NCBI RefSeq assembly: GCF_048544455.1
Contig: NC_133536.1
Location: forward strand, 192,699,325-192,763,324
Length of the DNA: 64,000 nucleotides
Direction of reading: 5' to 3'
Source of the DNA: Silene latifolia
Taxonomy: Eukaryota; Streptophyta; Magnoliopsida; Caryophyllales; Caryophyllaceae
The stretch's first letter is position 1. Each line of letters begins with the position of its first letter. Below, piece by piece: positions 27,233-40,889 of this stretch. Below the pieces are notes generated by a model, which saw only the letters and a list, made by a program, of their open reading frames with translations, had not been told where the DNA came from and ran no database searches. The translations under genes and the position numbers were made by a program.

Positions 27233-30062
27233 TATAAAATTGTGGACATGGGTCGCGGCGTGCGCGGAAGCGCTTGAATAAGCGTGCATTTGTGGAGGCG
27301 CCACCAATTTTTATGGAAAATTGGAACCGTTCGAATACCTCGTGTCATGTCAAGACACAAAGTAGTGACATGAAAACTAAGAACTCGTTACCCTTAGCAT
27401 TCTATGTCTAGAATGACTCTCGTGGATGCCAATGAACACGGATGTTCGCAGAGATCTAGAGTAAGGGGTGAGGGTACGTATTAGGAAGTCATTTTAATGA
27501 ACACCTAATCCCGCCCGCCTCGATAGCGGTCTCTACTAATGGTTAAGGAAATCGTTCGTATTTGATATGTTGTCGATTATATGCATGCAATGCAACATCC
27601 AACGTTTTGAACCTAACATGTGAAATTTAACTAAGTCGGTGAACAAGTAATTAACATTTATTAATGTCGAAGTAGGGTTTAGAATTAATTATATGTGAAA
27701 GATGAATAAACATTCTAAATAAATACAACAAATAAATAATGATATTTAAAATTACAATAAATTACAATGGGTTAAATGATTTACGTCAAAAATATAATTA
27801 AGACGAACGATTTGAAGAAAATAAAAGAAAATAAGGTTAGAAAATATGGACAAATTAAGGGTGATATTACGGCTAATAGTCGATTAATTACGTAATTAAA
27901 GGATTATGTCAAAGCGAGAACGGAAATTCAGAGACAGAACTCAACCCGGAACAGGCGCAGCATTGCTGCGTCCCTTGGAAGAGGCGCAACTTTCACTGCG
28001 TCTGTTCCTGAGGTGAGCTCTGGCTGTGAAGTCAGAACTGCGGGTTTGTTAATGTTCGTTGGTATGTTTAAGGATTGATTATCGATATTTGACTCGGGTG
28101 AAAGTGATTTAACATATTAATTACATATGGAACCGTCATAAAAGCGATGAAACACGAATTAAAATGGGTTAAAACGAATTAAAGACGAATTATAACAAAT
28201 TAGGACGAATTAGGTTTAATTATGAAGACGGAAATGAACTTGAAAGACGTAATAAACTGGAAATAAACGGTAAAAATATGTACAAAGGACGAATTCCAGA
28301 AACTTGATATGAACGAATCAAGTCTCTGAAATCCGGGTTTGATTTAATGACGAAAACCCACAAATATTGATTATAAGGGATTTAAGCCGTGAATAGAAAC
28401 GAGATAATTATTATTAAGAATGTACTAAAATTTACTATGCATGAAGAAAGAAAAGAAAATAAGAAAGTAAAAACAACAAGAACGAAATCAACAGAAAACC
28501 AAGGAAGAAGAAGAAGAAGAGCAGAAACAGCGGCAGCCCCTGGAAGAGGCGCAGCAGATGCTGCGACTCTCCGAAGAGGCGCAGCTGTTGCTGCGTTTCT
28601 TCTCGACGTCTGTCTACTGCTGATCCGTAAAAACGGTTTGATAAAAGGGTTTTAGAAGTCGATTTTAAGCATACTTTTGACGTAAATCTTACAATAATTG
28701 GTACAAAAGATAACATACAATAAAAAGATGGGATTTACACCCTCAGACATGCATCTTAGCGGCGCGAGATTTAACTAAATCGGTTTTAGTGGTAACCCGA
28801 CTCGATCTATGCAAATATGAAAGTGCCCTTGAAAAAGGAATTAAAACGATTGATTAATTGATTGTGTAGTGGTCAAATTGGTCGGTCATGCAAACGTGAC
28901 TGGTACTCAGAATGATCTGAGCTTACGTGGTCGATTGAACAAGCACGTAGGCGTCGAAAGCTTAGAGCAAGGACTTAGAATGCAAAGGGAGAAGAGAAGG
29001 GCGGACACTCGCGTGAAAAATATGTGGAACGAAGGTCCCTATTTATACTAAACATATGGAGGAATTATGGTAGGGGTAGAATTTAAAAAGGAATAGGAAA
29101 GAAAGATCCGGAAACAACCGACTTAGTTGAAACACGGAAACTTGGACAAAAAGAAAGCCCGGAGAAAAGGCGCAGCAGGTGCTGCGTCACTTAGAAGAGG
29201 CGCAATACTTACTGTGTCCTTTCCCGGGTAGGGTTCTTCTACGCGAGAAAATGCGTATGACAGCCTGTCGTATTTTAGGCATAACTTTCTCTACAAGACT
29301 CGGATTAAGGTTATTTTGGTGGCGTTGGAAAGCTAAGAGAAAGATCTAGAACTTTCTATGAAATAGGTCTGACCCGAATAAGTCGTTATCACCTCGTAAA
29401 ATGGGCCTAAAAGCTGGGTTGTTATTTTAACTAAATGAAATGCACATTTTGTAATGTAAACTTTATGTTTAGCCCAAAGAAGTGACATGACACTCAAAAT
29501 GAGATATAATCATAACATTTATGACATCCTAACCTTAGGTAGACAAGCACATTGCTTTTTGACTCGGGATTTGACGTTTTAGGAAATGAAGACGGTTTTT
29601 GACCCGGACTCCAAATGAACTCTAATTACTGCCAAAAACGACCGTAATGACACCTAGATGACAACCAAGGGGTAGACACAAGTGTATGAGGTACCTTTTA
29701 TTAACTGATTTATGAAACGTCATAAAATCGCGACATATGCTAAACATGTGGCCCAATCATCACTCGGTGTTTGGCGGAAGGTGCAGAAACGAGGTATCTA
29801 TAAAAATAAAACAAATTAGAATGGTTAAGTGTACAATTCGTATGCCATATAACTTGAACAAAATGATTGAGAGTCTAAATCATTTATTTATCCTTGATTA
29901 ATATACCCCACACAGAATTAAAAACGCAAATAATTAATTGGGACAAATGTAATATAAAGAAAGAAGGTCACTCGTATATCCTTATATTAGTCATATAAAG
30001 AAAAAATTCATCGAAAAACAAACAACACGTGAAGCAGGGAAAACAACTCTTCAAAAACGTAG
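27233..30062. other. Unclassified repeat-like DNA with GCGCAGC modules
   Basis: I see no conserved protein. Three short modules at 27945-28010, 28540-28605 and 29160-29225 each hold two copies of AGAGGCGCAGC-type words followed by GCTGCGTC-type words, spaced about 600 bp apart in otherwise different sequence. The style (AT-rich with repeated ACGAATTA and long untranslated stretches) suggests the non-coding part of an LTR-type fossil, but no LTR pair, primer site or pol motif is visible. Confidence 0.4.
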
Positions 30063-30165
30063 AGTAAGACGGTTTGAACCGCGAGAAGGTCCATTTTTTA
30101 TTAAAAAAAACATTCATATTTTCATAATTAATGCTTCTCTTTTTATTTAAGACCGTCTGACATTA
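30063..30165. repeat. Weak foldback repeat (GACGGT family)
   Basis: GTAAGACGGTTT near 30064 is answered by TTTAAGACCGTCTGAC near 30147. The unit abuts the Stowaway MITE on its right. It is short and imperfect; membership in the GACGGTCTTA foldback family is a guess. Confidence 0.35.
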
Positions 30166-30270
30166 CCATGTCATGAATTAGTCATTTTAATACTCCCTCC
30201 TATTCTAAATAACTGTCCCATTTGCCATTTTTGTCTATTCACATAACTGTCCCATTTGCCATATTTGGAC

Positions 30271-31248
30271 TGTTGGAGCTGGTGTCCTCCACAAATTAGT
30301 GTGATAACATTTGTAAATCTCTTACAGGTTCACAAGGGTATACTTCGTATATTTAATCAGTTGATTAACGTTTACCTAATAACGGTTGGCTTGCTAGAAA
30401 GTTTGACGTTATTATCATACAGATGGCGGTGATCAACTGGTCCTAAAGGTCACACCTATAGGACGTGTTCGAGAAATGTGGTTATAGAAATATAATTACA
30501 TTGATGCCCAAAATGACTAAAAAGTTAGTCAATGTGTTGATGAGATAATTATTTAATGAAAATTAAATAATATTAAGTTGAGACGAATTAACTGTCAATT
30601 CGTAAATTAAATATAATAAGTTATATTTAATTAAATATATATAAGGTTAGTTTGGACGAATTAATCTGTTAATTCGTAATTAAATATAATCAGTTGTATT
30701 TAATATCAACAAGTTGAATGTGTCATATTGGTAATAGTGAGGGTACACATACCAAGAGGTCATGGGTTCGATCCTCACTAGATGACAATTCAACACATAT
30801 TATATATTTTTGGAAAGACCAAAATAAGGAAATTTTATTCCTTATTTCGGTCAACATTGGCCGAAAATTAGGAGAGTAATATCTTTCCTAATTAATTTAG
30901 TAATTCGGTCTATATAAAAGAAAGGGAGAGAATTATTTCTACCCTAATGCTTTTTCTTGACCTAGCCTCCTCTTTCTCATCACAAGAACACAAAGACAAT
31001 AAAATTTTACAGAAAATTTTAGATTGATTTCTAACATAATCAAAGGGCATATCTCAGATCGTCTTGGGTGCAACTAATAGGCGAATATCAATTTTGATAT
31101 TGTTCTTAGGCCATATTTGCTAGGACCAAAGGTTATTTTTGAATCCTTTACTTTTGTTTATGTATTTTATTTTATGACCTTAGATCATCTTTATTAAATC
31201 GTTATAATCCTTCAAGTTTAAGGGAAGTATACAGATCTATTTCCAGCA
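30271..31248 (+). repeat. 5' LTR of the copia fossil
   Basis: 978 bp, TG...CA. It contains a TATATAAAAG box at 30911-30920 and, at 30722-30786, a tRNA-like stretch with a GGTTCGATCC B-box match. The partner is 38070-39034. Confidence 0.93.
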
Positions 31249-34200
31249 AGTGGTATCAGAGCTCAAGGCCACGATTTTAATTTTGATGGTTTTCATAAAA
31301 ATTGTATGTAAACTTCAACCTAATTTTCGAGTATAAAAATTAGGGTTCCGTTTTTTTTTCGGTTAAATTTTTTTTGGCCGAGACTTTTTTTTCTTTCGGA
31401 CTGTTTTTTTGTTTTTTCCTTTTGTTTGATGATTTATATCCAATTTATTTTGATCGTATTATTGTTTTAATCGGTTAAAATTAACATATGAAGAATTGGC
31501 AAATTTTGATTTAATGCAGATTAAGTTAGAATAGATATAGTATCATCATGTCATTGATACAAGAACTTGTTTTTGCTATATAGTTTTAGCATATAAAATT
31601 AATCATGCTTGTTAATTCATTTGCTAAACCATGTTCTATTAGCAACTGTAAACTTTGTTCTTCATCAATTTTGTTTTAGGGCTTTATGCCGCAAAAGGAA
31701 ATTTTTTGACGGCTCAAATTTTTTTGGTTTCCGTGAAAAAAAAAACGATTTTAGGTTATTTTTTTTATTACCGAATCAGAAAAAGAAAAGAAGGAAAGTT
31801 TTGTTTTTCCCTAAAAGAAAAATTATGGAAAGTTTTTTTTTCCTCTTTTCTAATTGCCGAATAAATAAAAAATAAAGGGGTAGGGGCTGTTTTTTTTTCA
31901 GCCGTGTAATGGCTGTCAATTATAAAAAAAAAAAATTATTTTATTTTTTTCAGCCGAACCAATTTGTAATTGGTTTTTGTTTTTTAATTTTGGCCAATTA
32001 GTTATTGTGAATCGGTTCACAATTTAATGATACCGAGTTATTTTAAAGCGGTTTAAAATTTTGACGGATAGAAATAATATTACAAGTTTAATATGGATTG
32101 AAATGAAATTAATGTGATTAAATTGCGGAATTGTCACTTAATTTAATTTAAATAGGTGGTTTGGATAAATTAATCAACATAATTAATGAATTGTATTATG
32201 TATGTTTAATTTATTTTAGTTGATGCTTTTAATTATGTTGAATGAATCGAATGAATGAATTTTATTTACGTATTTAATTTTGCAATCGGTTGTAATTTGT
32301 AATACTTAGTGTGGCCTTAGTCAATTATGTTTTCGTAATGAAGGAAACATGATTTTTATGTAATTATGAGATCTCGAATCTCCTTTATTTTAGTTTTGGG
32401 TTTTGAAATTAGAATGTAATTAATAGGTCAATTATGTAATTTTATTTATTGTAATTTCAAAGAAGACTAAAGATGAAGATTCAAACTCACTCCCGCTACA
32501 TGGATCAAGATGGGACATCAAGACAAGCTTCTCGGGTCCAAAGATGGATTCCAAACTTGTATTTATTGTTCATTTTGATAGGATAGGCCACACTAGGACT
32601 TTTACTGTTTTTTTTTTACGTTTTTCATTTTATTGCTTTTCATTCACATGCTAGTAATTGCATCATATTCGGCCTAAAACCAAACCACCTACTACTAAAA
32701 TGCATGAAAATTGACTCATATAATTGTATGTTAGTTTTCATGGACATGCAGATGTCACAGTTTATAAGCCATCACTTTAGTTTAAATCATTCTCGCATGC
32801 TAGATTATAGTTCACTTAAAATGAATTAAAAAGTTGTTGGGATCTTCCTCTAAAACGGAAATTGAGATAAGTCTTTATAAGGGCAAACATCTATGAGTCC
32901 CTTCTTCGTCGGTAGGCCTAATATGACCCCTTCTACGTTGGGTAAGTAGTTGTGTTGACTTAGTTTACCTCAACATCATAGTCCGAAGAGTTTCTCGTGA
33001 TTATGATGGACTAAAGATAGAATTTACAGAAATTTATCGACCAGGAATTCTAACGGTAGAATTAGCTAACAGGTTAGCTTATCAATTTACAGAGAATTGA
33101 GTCTTGGGGTCATTTATATAATTCTTGAGGGAGGTCAATTGTATAAATGTTTTTTGAGTCTTCGCGTTATGACATTAGTTCATTAGACTTAAAATTGAAA
33201 CGATGCATGCTTATTATTTTATTCTTCTTTCGCAGTGTAGAACACACTTATTATCAATAATACTGTTACAACAAATGGCTGGAAATAACGCAATCCCAAT
33301 GCCTAGTGCCACACTAGATCGTTTGTCCTGGCTTAAAATGTTCATGGACCAAATGAATCACCACTCGATCAAGAATGATGGGTCCAATTTTGGATCGGGA
33401 GGTGGCACTACGGAATCTGCCCACTCGCGACGGTAAGCTCGGTATTTAATCGAGCCAATACCGGCAACCTGCACCCAAATGCGAGGAATCAACGAGTCAC
33501 TCGCTTATAGTGATTTCGTTATGGAAGCGGGTGCGATAAAGAACGTACTTATCTTTGCAATGGAAACCAATTTGCAGAGACGCTTCATTGCCCAAGGTGC
33601 AAACAAGATTTTCACCACGCTCACTAACGAGTTCTCAAAGGCACCGAGAATCGTTACATATGAGCATACCTGTCGCTTCTTTGATGCGAAACTCGTAAGG
33701 GCCAACCGGTTAGCCCACACATTCTTCACACGATTGAGAATGTCGAGAAACTGAGTCACCGAATTGTAGAATCGGTGAGAGCATTGTCATTGACCGAATG
33801 CTTCATTCTCTTCACGATGGTTTTGCCCTTTTCAGGGTGAACTACTACATGAATGACTTGAAAAAGAGTCCTCATGAGCTACACTCCCTTCTCGTACGGA
33901 CCGAGAAGGATATGAAATTGAGTGGGAGCATGAAGCGGGATGTTCTCACGATTCACAACAAGAGTAAAGGTAAGGGCAAGGCTCATGGCGACCTAGCCGT
34001 AGGTAAGCCAAAGTTTAAGAAGCCAGAAAACGGTAAGAGTGCGCCCGGTGAGACTAGTGGCTCACAAGGCAAGACAAAGAGCAAGGGCGGTGACATAGAG
34101 TGCCACCATTGTCACAAGACCGGACATTGGAGGAGGAACTGTCCCGTCTACCGTGAGGACATCAAGGCAGCCGCGTCGTTCTGTTGGTATGTCATCTTAT

Positions 34201-37200
34201 ATTCATATGATTGAGATTAACCATGCAAGTTCGGAACTTGGGTACTAGATACTGGTTGTGGTTCTCATCTGTGTAATCATTTGCGGGGCCTAAAGAACAT
34301 CATACCTCTCGAAAAGGTGATGTGGACTGCGAGTCGGGAATGGAGCACGAGTAGTCTGCTTTGCCTCGAAGGGAACATATGTAATCCAACTCCCTAGTGG
34401 TTTTGAGTTATCTTTAAATAACTGTTACTATATACCCAGTTTATCTAAAAACATTATTTCTGTTTCCGTACTAGCTAAAGACGGTTTTGCATTTTCAATA
34501 AAGGATAATAGTTGTATTTTCTCTTTTAATGAAATGATTTATGGCAAAGCAGTTTCCATGAATGGAATTTATATCTTAGATCAAACCACGGAAATATTAC
34601 ACATGAATAATAAGAAATTAAAGGTTGGTGACAAAGATCAAACCTATCTATGGCATTGTCGAATGAGACACATAAATGAGAAACGCGTAAAGAAACTCGT
34701 CGATAATGGGACTATTCCCTCATTCGGATTTTCTGCATATGCCACGTGTGAATAATGTCTCATTGGCAAGATGACTCGAATTTCCTTCAAAGGTGTTGGA
34801 ATGCGCGCTAGTGATGTATTAGGACTCATACATACGGACGTATGTGGACCTATGTCAATTACCGCTAGAGATTGCTATAGATATTTCATCACTTTCACGG
34901 ACGATTTGAGTAGATACGGATATGTCTACTTAATGAAGCATAAAAGTGAGTCCTTTGAGAAATTCAAGGAATACCAGAATAGGGTACAGAACCAACTGGG
35001 TAGAAAGATTAAAGCACTCTGTTCAGATCGTGGTGGCGAATATCTTTCAAATGAGTTTGATCAACACCTAAAAGACTGTGGAATCTCTTTGCAGTTAACT
35101 CCACCTGGAACACCTCAATTGAATGGTGTGTCCGAACGGAGAAATCGAACCTTACTTGATATGGTTCGATCCATGATGAGTCACACCGTAGTGCCTGATT
35201 TATTATGGGGTTATGCTCTTTTGTCACCGCTTGCTCTTATACTTAACCAAGTCCGTCTAAAGTCACGACAAGACTCCATATGAAATGTGGAAGGGAACGA
35301 TCCCTAACTTGTCCTTTATTCGGGTTTGGGGCTGCGAGGCTTATGTCAAGTGGAGACACGAGGATAAGCTCGGCCCGCGATCGGTCAAGACATACTTTAT
35401 AGGTTATCCAAAAGGAATATTTGGTCATTACTTCTATTCGCCTACCGAACATCGAGTTTTTGTTGCGGCTAGTGCGACGTTCTTAGAGAAAGAATTTCTC
35501 GAGAACAAGTCGAGTAATAGAACCTTCGAGCTGTCGGAGATTCCAGAACCAACGACCGAGGAAAAGATGGAGGAAGCTGTACCTCCAACTGATGATACGG
35601 TTAATATTCCTGAGGAACTTAGGAGGTCGGGTAGAGACTCTCATCCTCCGGACAGATACATTGGTATGGTCGAGGAGAATGATGTTTTACTTCTAGAAAG
35701 TAATGAACCCGCAACCTATAAAGGTGCTATGGCCTGTTCCGACTCAAAGCTATGGCTCGAAGCCATGCAATCCGAGATGGACTCCATGTATGAGAATAAC
35801 GTATGGGATCTAGTTGATTTACCTAATAAGGTAAAACCTCTACAAATCTGAAATGGCTTTACAAAATAAAGCGTTCTGTAGACACGCAACTAGATATCTA
35901 TAAGGCACGACTTGTGGCAAAAGGTTTCACTCAAGTGCAAGGATTGCATTATGATGAGATTTTTGCACCTGTAGTCATGCTACGTTCCATTCGGATAATC
36001 TTAGCGATTGCCGCATTTCATGATTATGAGATTTGGCAAATGGATGTGAAAACCGCCTTCTTAAACGGTTATTTGGAGGAAGAGTTGTACATGGTGCAAC
36101 CCGAAGGTTTCATAGATCCTAAACATCATAAGAAAGTATGCAAGCTTAAGCGTTCCATTTATGGACTTAAGCAAGCTTCTCGGAGTTGGAATCATCGTTT
36201 CGACCAAGTGATAAAAGAGTATGGTTTCACTCGATCGGTCGAAGAACCATGCTTATATATCAAGTCGAGTGGGAGCAAGATTGTATTCTTGATATTGTAT
36301 GTCGATGACATACTCTTGATTGGGAATGACATTTCTCTCCTATCTTCGGTTAAAGAATGGTTGAAGAACCATTTCCAGATGAAAGATCTAGGTGAGGCAC
36401 AGCGTATTTTGGGAATCCGTATCTACCGAGATAGATCACGACAGACGTTATCACTTAGTCAGGAGTCTTATTTGGATAAGGTTCTTGAGAGGTTCAGCAT
36501 GACCAACTCCAAGAAGGGGAACCTTCCTATGACGACCGGGATGCGATTGAGCAAGTCTCGATCACCCACGACGCCTGAAGGGATTGAGCGCATGAGTCGT
36601 GTTCCTTATGCATCTGCAATAGGATCGATCATGTATGCCATGATATGCACACATCCAGACGTGGCATATGCATTGAGTATGACGAGTCGGTACCAAAAGA
36701 CTCCAGGTGAAACATACTGGATAGCAGTCAAAAATATCCTCAAGTACCTACGGAGGACTAAGGATTGGGTATTGACTTATGGAGGTGATACTAAGCTATG
36801 CGCAACCGGTTACGCAGATGCTAGCTTCCAAACGGATCGAGATGATTCAAAATCTCAGTCCGGGTTCGTCTTCACTCTTAATGGTGCTGCGGTCAGCTGG
36901 AAGAGTTCCAAACAGAGTGTTGTAGCAGATTCTACTACTGAATCCGAGTACTATGCCGCTCGGGCAGCAAAGGAAGCGATATGGATGCGTCAATTCTTAC
37001 AAGGGCTTTCGGTAGTTCCTAGTTCGAATGACCCGATCACCATCTATTGTGACAATAGAGGTGTCATCTTCCAGGCTAAGGAGCCAAAGTCTAGCAACAA
37101 ATCTAGACATGTACTTCGGAAGGCTCACCTGATCCGTGATTACGTGGAGCAAGAAGAGATAGTGATTGACAAGATTGCGACGGATGATAACATCGCGGAT

Positions 37201-38069
37201 CCTCTCACCAAACCGTTGAATTATGATAAGCATGTAGGGCATGTTAACTCCATGGGAATTAAACATGTTCCTGAGTTGTAGTACTTGATTATGGATTTGA
37301 TACATTCTCTTTTTCATATACTATTTATAACTTCATCGTTTTATATATATAATATTTTGTTTTTCATGTGGATTGTACTGACAACATTGAACGCCACAAA
37401 GTGAACTGAATTACATTATATTTGTTTTGGTCCGTAATCGCCAATGTGAGCTGATAACTCCGGCTATTATATTGTGCAGTCGATTGATGGTGGGTTCAAC
37501 GAGCCATAAGTTAAACGGTTGACTAATCGATCACAAATACGAGATTATGACGATACCTCGTAGGACAACTTTTTGTGACAACGTAATGGGGTCCTAAATG
37601 TTTTATAACATTCGGTACCAGGTCGTGGATAGGACATCCATTGTGTACCTAGAGTCGATTCTTTTGACTATCAACTGTCTCTTGAGAGTAAGGCAGTGTT
37701 TGGGTGACTTTGGTTTCTTTCTAACGGTCTACCGTAACTGGGGCTAAGTAGTTTTTTTCTGGGTCATTTCATACTGTGCTTACATCTGCAAGATTTGAGT
37801 TGAGGAAAATATCCAACCTTTATCAGGTATAGTTATTTCTCAGGGCCACTCGAGGAGTTGTAACTGAAATGCATGGCCATGCTCGAATGTTGATTCGTTT
37901 ATCAGTTAAGTTACTCTCTAGTCGGGAAAACCACTCTTGATAATGATCGCTTGTAAAATACGACCTTTGTGAATTCGAATTTGCAAATTGTTTTACATTG
38001 AGTGGGATAAATTTTATAGGATATGAGAATCGGTTATCGCACATACACTTGTGAGGACAAGTGGGAGTT

Positions 38070-39034
38070 TGTTGGAGCTGGTGTCCTACACAAATTAGTG
38101 TGATAACATTTGTAAATCTCTTACAGGTTCACAAGGGTATACTTCGTATATTTAATCAGTTGATTAACGTTTACCTAATAACGGTTGGCTTGCTAGAAAG
38201 TTTGACGTTATTATCATACAGATGGCGGTGATCAACTGGTCCCTAAAGGTCACACCTATAGGACGTGTTCGAGAAATGTGGTTATAGAAATATAATTACA
38301 TTGATGCCCAAAATGACTAAAAAGTTAGTCAATGTGTTGATGAGATAATTATTTAATGAAAATTAAATAATATTAAGTTGAGACGAATTAACTGTCAATT
38401 CGTAAATTAAATATAATAAGTTATATTTAATTAAATATATATAAGGTTAGTTTGGACGAATTAATCTGTTAATTCGTAATTAAATATAATCAGTTGTATT
38501 TAATATCAACAAGTTGAATGTGTCATAGTGGTAATAGTGAGGGTACACATACCAAGAGGTCATGGGTTCGATCCTCAATAGATGATAATTCAACACATAT
38601 TATATATTTTTGGAAAGACCAAAATAAGGAAAATTTATTTCTTATTTCGGTCAACATTGGCCGAAAATTAGGAGAGTAATATCTTTCCTAATTAATTTGG
38701 TAATTCGGTCTATATAAAAGAAAGGGAGAGAATTATTTCTACCCTAATGCTTTTTCTTGACCTAGCCTCCTCTTTCTCATCACAAGAACACAAAGACAAT
38801 AAAATTTTACAGAAAATTTTAGATTGATTTCTAGCATAATCAAAGGGCATATCTCAGATCGTCTTGGGTGCAACTAATAAGCGAATATCAATTTTGATAT
38901 TGTTCTTAGGCCATATTTGCTAGGACCAAAGGTTATTTCTGAATCCTTTACTTTTGTTTATGACCTTAGATCATCTTTATTAAATCGTTATAATCCTTTA
39001 AGTTTAAGGGAAGTATACAGTTCTATTTCCAACA
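38070..39034 (+). repeat. 3' LTR of the copia fossil
   Basis: 965 bp, about 98.6% identical to the 5' LTR by eye count. The same tRNA-like stretch is at 38522-38586. It is followed by TGGGC, the right-hand target repeat. Confidence 0.93.
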
Positions 39035-39235
39035 TGGGCATGGTTTTTTACTTTCCTACCCTTAACTCTTTTCTTTATTTACCACCCTAATCACCCATAA
39101 CCCATCATATTCAATACTTTTTATTATTTAACTCATATATTCTTATCCCTATACAATAATTTTCATTATTTTAACTATATTTCTTAATTTTTGTGCCATT
39201 GTCCAAATGAGACACTTATTCGGAATAGGAGGGAG

Positions 39236-40889
39236 TATCATTTTACTTAAAAAAGCTGTCTAACATTGTGACATCGTGTCACCCTAAAATTAGTTCGATT
39301 TTAGACTTTAGTAATTAGTTGTGATCTATTTGGAATAACAAACGGAGCAACAAAAGGGGACGTCATCCAGATATAATTAATCACATTTCCGCTCTTCTCA
39401 CCTTCTCTCTTCCTTCTACCTAACCAAACTCCACCTCGAATCTGATTAATCATATTTCCTCATATCTCTTCCTTCTACCTAATCACCCAATCACCGAGTC
39501 ATCTCCCTCTCAAATATGATTTTCATCTTTCGATTCAGAGGTTCAATCAGCGATTAGTTGTCATCTCCCTCACACCGATTTCTATTCCTCCGTCACCGAT
39601 TTCCGTCTCATCGTTTTGCCCTTCTCTCTCGCCAAACATGCATAATGCATGTTGATTTATAAACCATCGAAGAGGTTTAATCGGCATGCACGAAGACCAG
39701 ATCTCATCTTGTCCTCCATTATTCACCTTCCCTAATAAGGAACCGACCCTTTAATTGCCTCATTTCAATTATTTTCACAGAAACCCCAAAACCCTTTACT
39801 TCTCACAGAAAACCCCACGCACAACCCTCAACCGTCACGTTGTCAACCACTCTCGGCTACCACTGCCAATTATTATCTCACTTATTGGTAAGTTTCTACT
39901 CTAATTGGTGCTCATTACCACTCTAGCTAATATCTATATTGATCATTATCTCACTTTCGTTGCTATTTCGGTCTGAAAAGCATGGTTTTCTATCTGCTGC
40001 CTCTGAGCGTTAGTCCGGGGCACCAGGTTTTCAATAATCACACGGTCTGGTTTTACAAGATTACTTAAAACATCTATTCGTTTATGTGTGTGACGATTTG
40101 GGTGCTAGAAAGATAGTTTTCACGATTTATTATTATTGTACTTCATTTTTTGTTGTAATATGAGCTTGCTTATAGTGTGAAAAAACACTTTGGTCTATTA
40201 TTTTGCAGATCTTTTGTTGCTATTATGAGCAAGTATATAATTAATTGACGGAGAACAACCAAACTTAGATTTATTGATGAGGTAATTTCGGCCTTCAATT
40301 TTCAGCTTGACGATTTTAGAAAGTTTCGTTGTAATTTTTTCTGTATTTTGGGAAAAAGTGATAGATGAAATCCAACATATAACCAAGCATTTATCTTGGA
40401 GGCAAGCGAAGGACGCCTTGAAGATAATTAAGAAGAGACTCGATTATAATCATTGTTATAGGATGCCAATTAAGACTACCTCCATCAACAACATTCTTCA
40501 CAAAAAGACAAAAAAAAATTATTCTAAGAAATTATTTAAATAATGAAGGAAGCAAAGAAAATCATGACATGGTGTTGTCTGGTTACACTTGTGATTTTTT
40601 CCTTTCAAAATGTTGTCACTTGTTGATTTTCTATTGGTCAATTAAAATTATAGTATTAAAAGTATGGGAGAGAAAATATAATGGGGTATAATTTAATTTT
40701 AAAAGAGTGTTCATGAAATGATTTTTCTCTCTGAAAGTAGAGTTGCTGACCAACACCGTGGCATCTCTTCGAGGAGTTGAGAACTTATTGATGGAGTAAA
40801 AAAATTAGGAGAGAGTGTTGTAAAGGTAGATAAATTATAATAATATAAAAATATTAATATTATATTGGTAACACTACTCTTGCTCAAAT
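39236..40889. other. Intergenic DNA, no recognised gene
   Basis: The part 39380-39900 is CT-rich and resembles a plant 5' leader or promoter. A 78-codon frame at 40307-40543 (+) (DEIQHITKHLSWRQAKDALK) has a plausible amphipathic composition but no family I know and no exon support. From 40560 the sequence is AT-rich filler up to the hAT insertion site. Confidence 0.5.

Larger units (their letters stand above)
30271..39034 (+). mobile_element. Ty1/copia LTR retrotransposon fossil
   Basis: LTRs at 30271-31248 and 38070-39034 start TGTTGGAGCTGG and end TTCCARCA. TGGTATCAGAGC at 31251-31262 is the initiator-Met tRNA primer site, and GTGGGAGTT before 38070 is the polypurine tract. Flanks TGGAC and TGGGC are a nearly matched 5-bp duplication. 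Parts in copia order: gag about 33270-34215 with a CCHC knuckle near 34100-34150, integrase about 34560-35300, reverse transcriptase about 35900-36600 with a YVDD box near 36300, and RNase H about 36800-37200. A non-coding tail of about 790 bp precedes the 3' LTR. It is broken in several places (roughly six to eight) and cannot be active. By eye the LTRs differ at about 13 substitutions in 960 bp plus two indels; at usual plant rates that is roughly 0.5-1 million years. Confidence 0.93.
30193..39235. mobile_element. Stowaway MITE split by a copia fossil
   Basis: The left piece 30193-30270 starts CTCCCTCCTATTC; the right piece 39035-39235 ends GAATAGGAGGGAG; TA flanks both ends (30191-30192, 39236-39237). 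The inner parts of both pieces carry the CTGTCCCATTTG / CAAATGAGACA match expected of inverted MITE ends. Without the inserted copia fossil the MITE is about 280 bp. Confidence 0.85.

Noticed and set aside
27080-27360. Two overlapping minus-strand frames near 27.1-27.3 kb
   Set aside because: Mostly within the Stowaway MITE; no protein family resemblance.
28389-28655. 88-codon frame with Ala/Arg runs
   Set aside because: The composition comes from the GCGCAGC modules in AT-rich DNA; no conserved motif and no splice or promoter context.
30722-30786. A genuine tRNA gene
   Set aside because: The A box is imperfect and the copy is embedded in both LTRs; recorded as tRNA-like only.
31609-31875. 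Overlapping frames rich in Phe/Lys
   Set aside because: Low-complexity translation of T- and A-rich leader DNA of the copia fossil.
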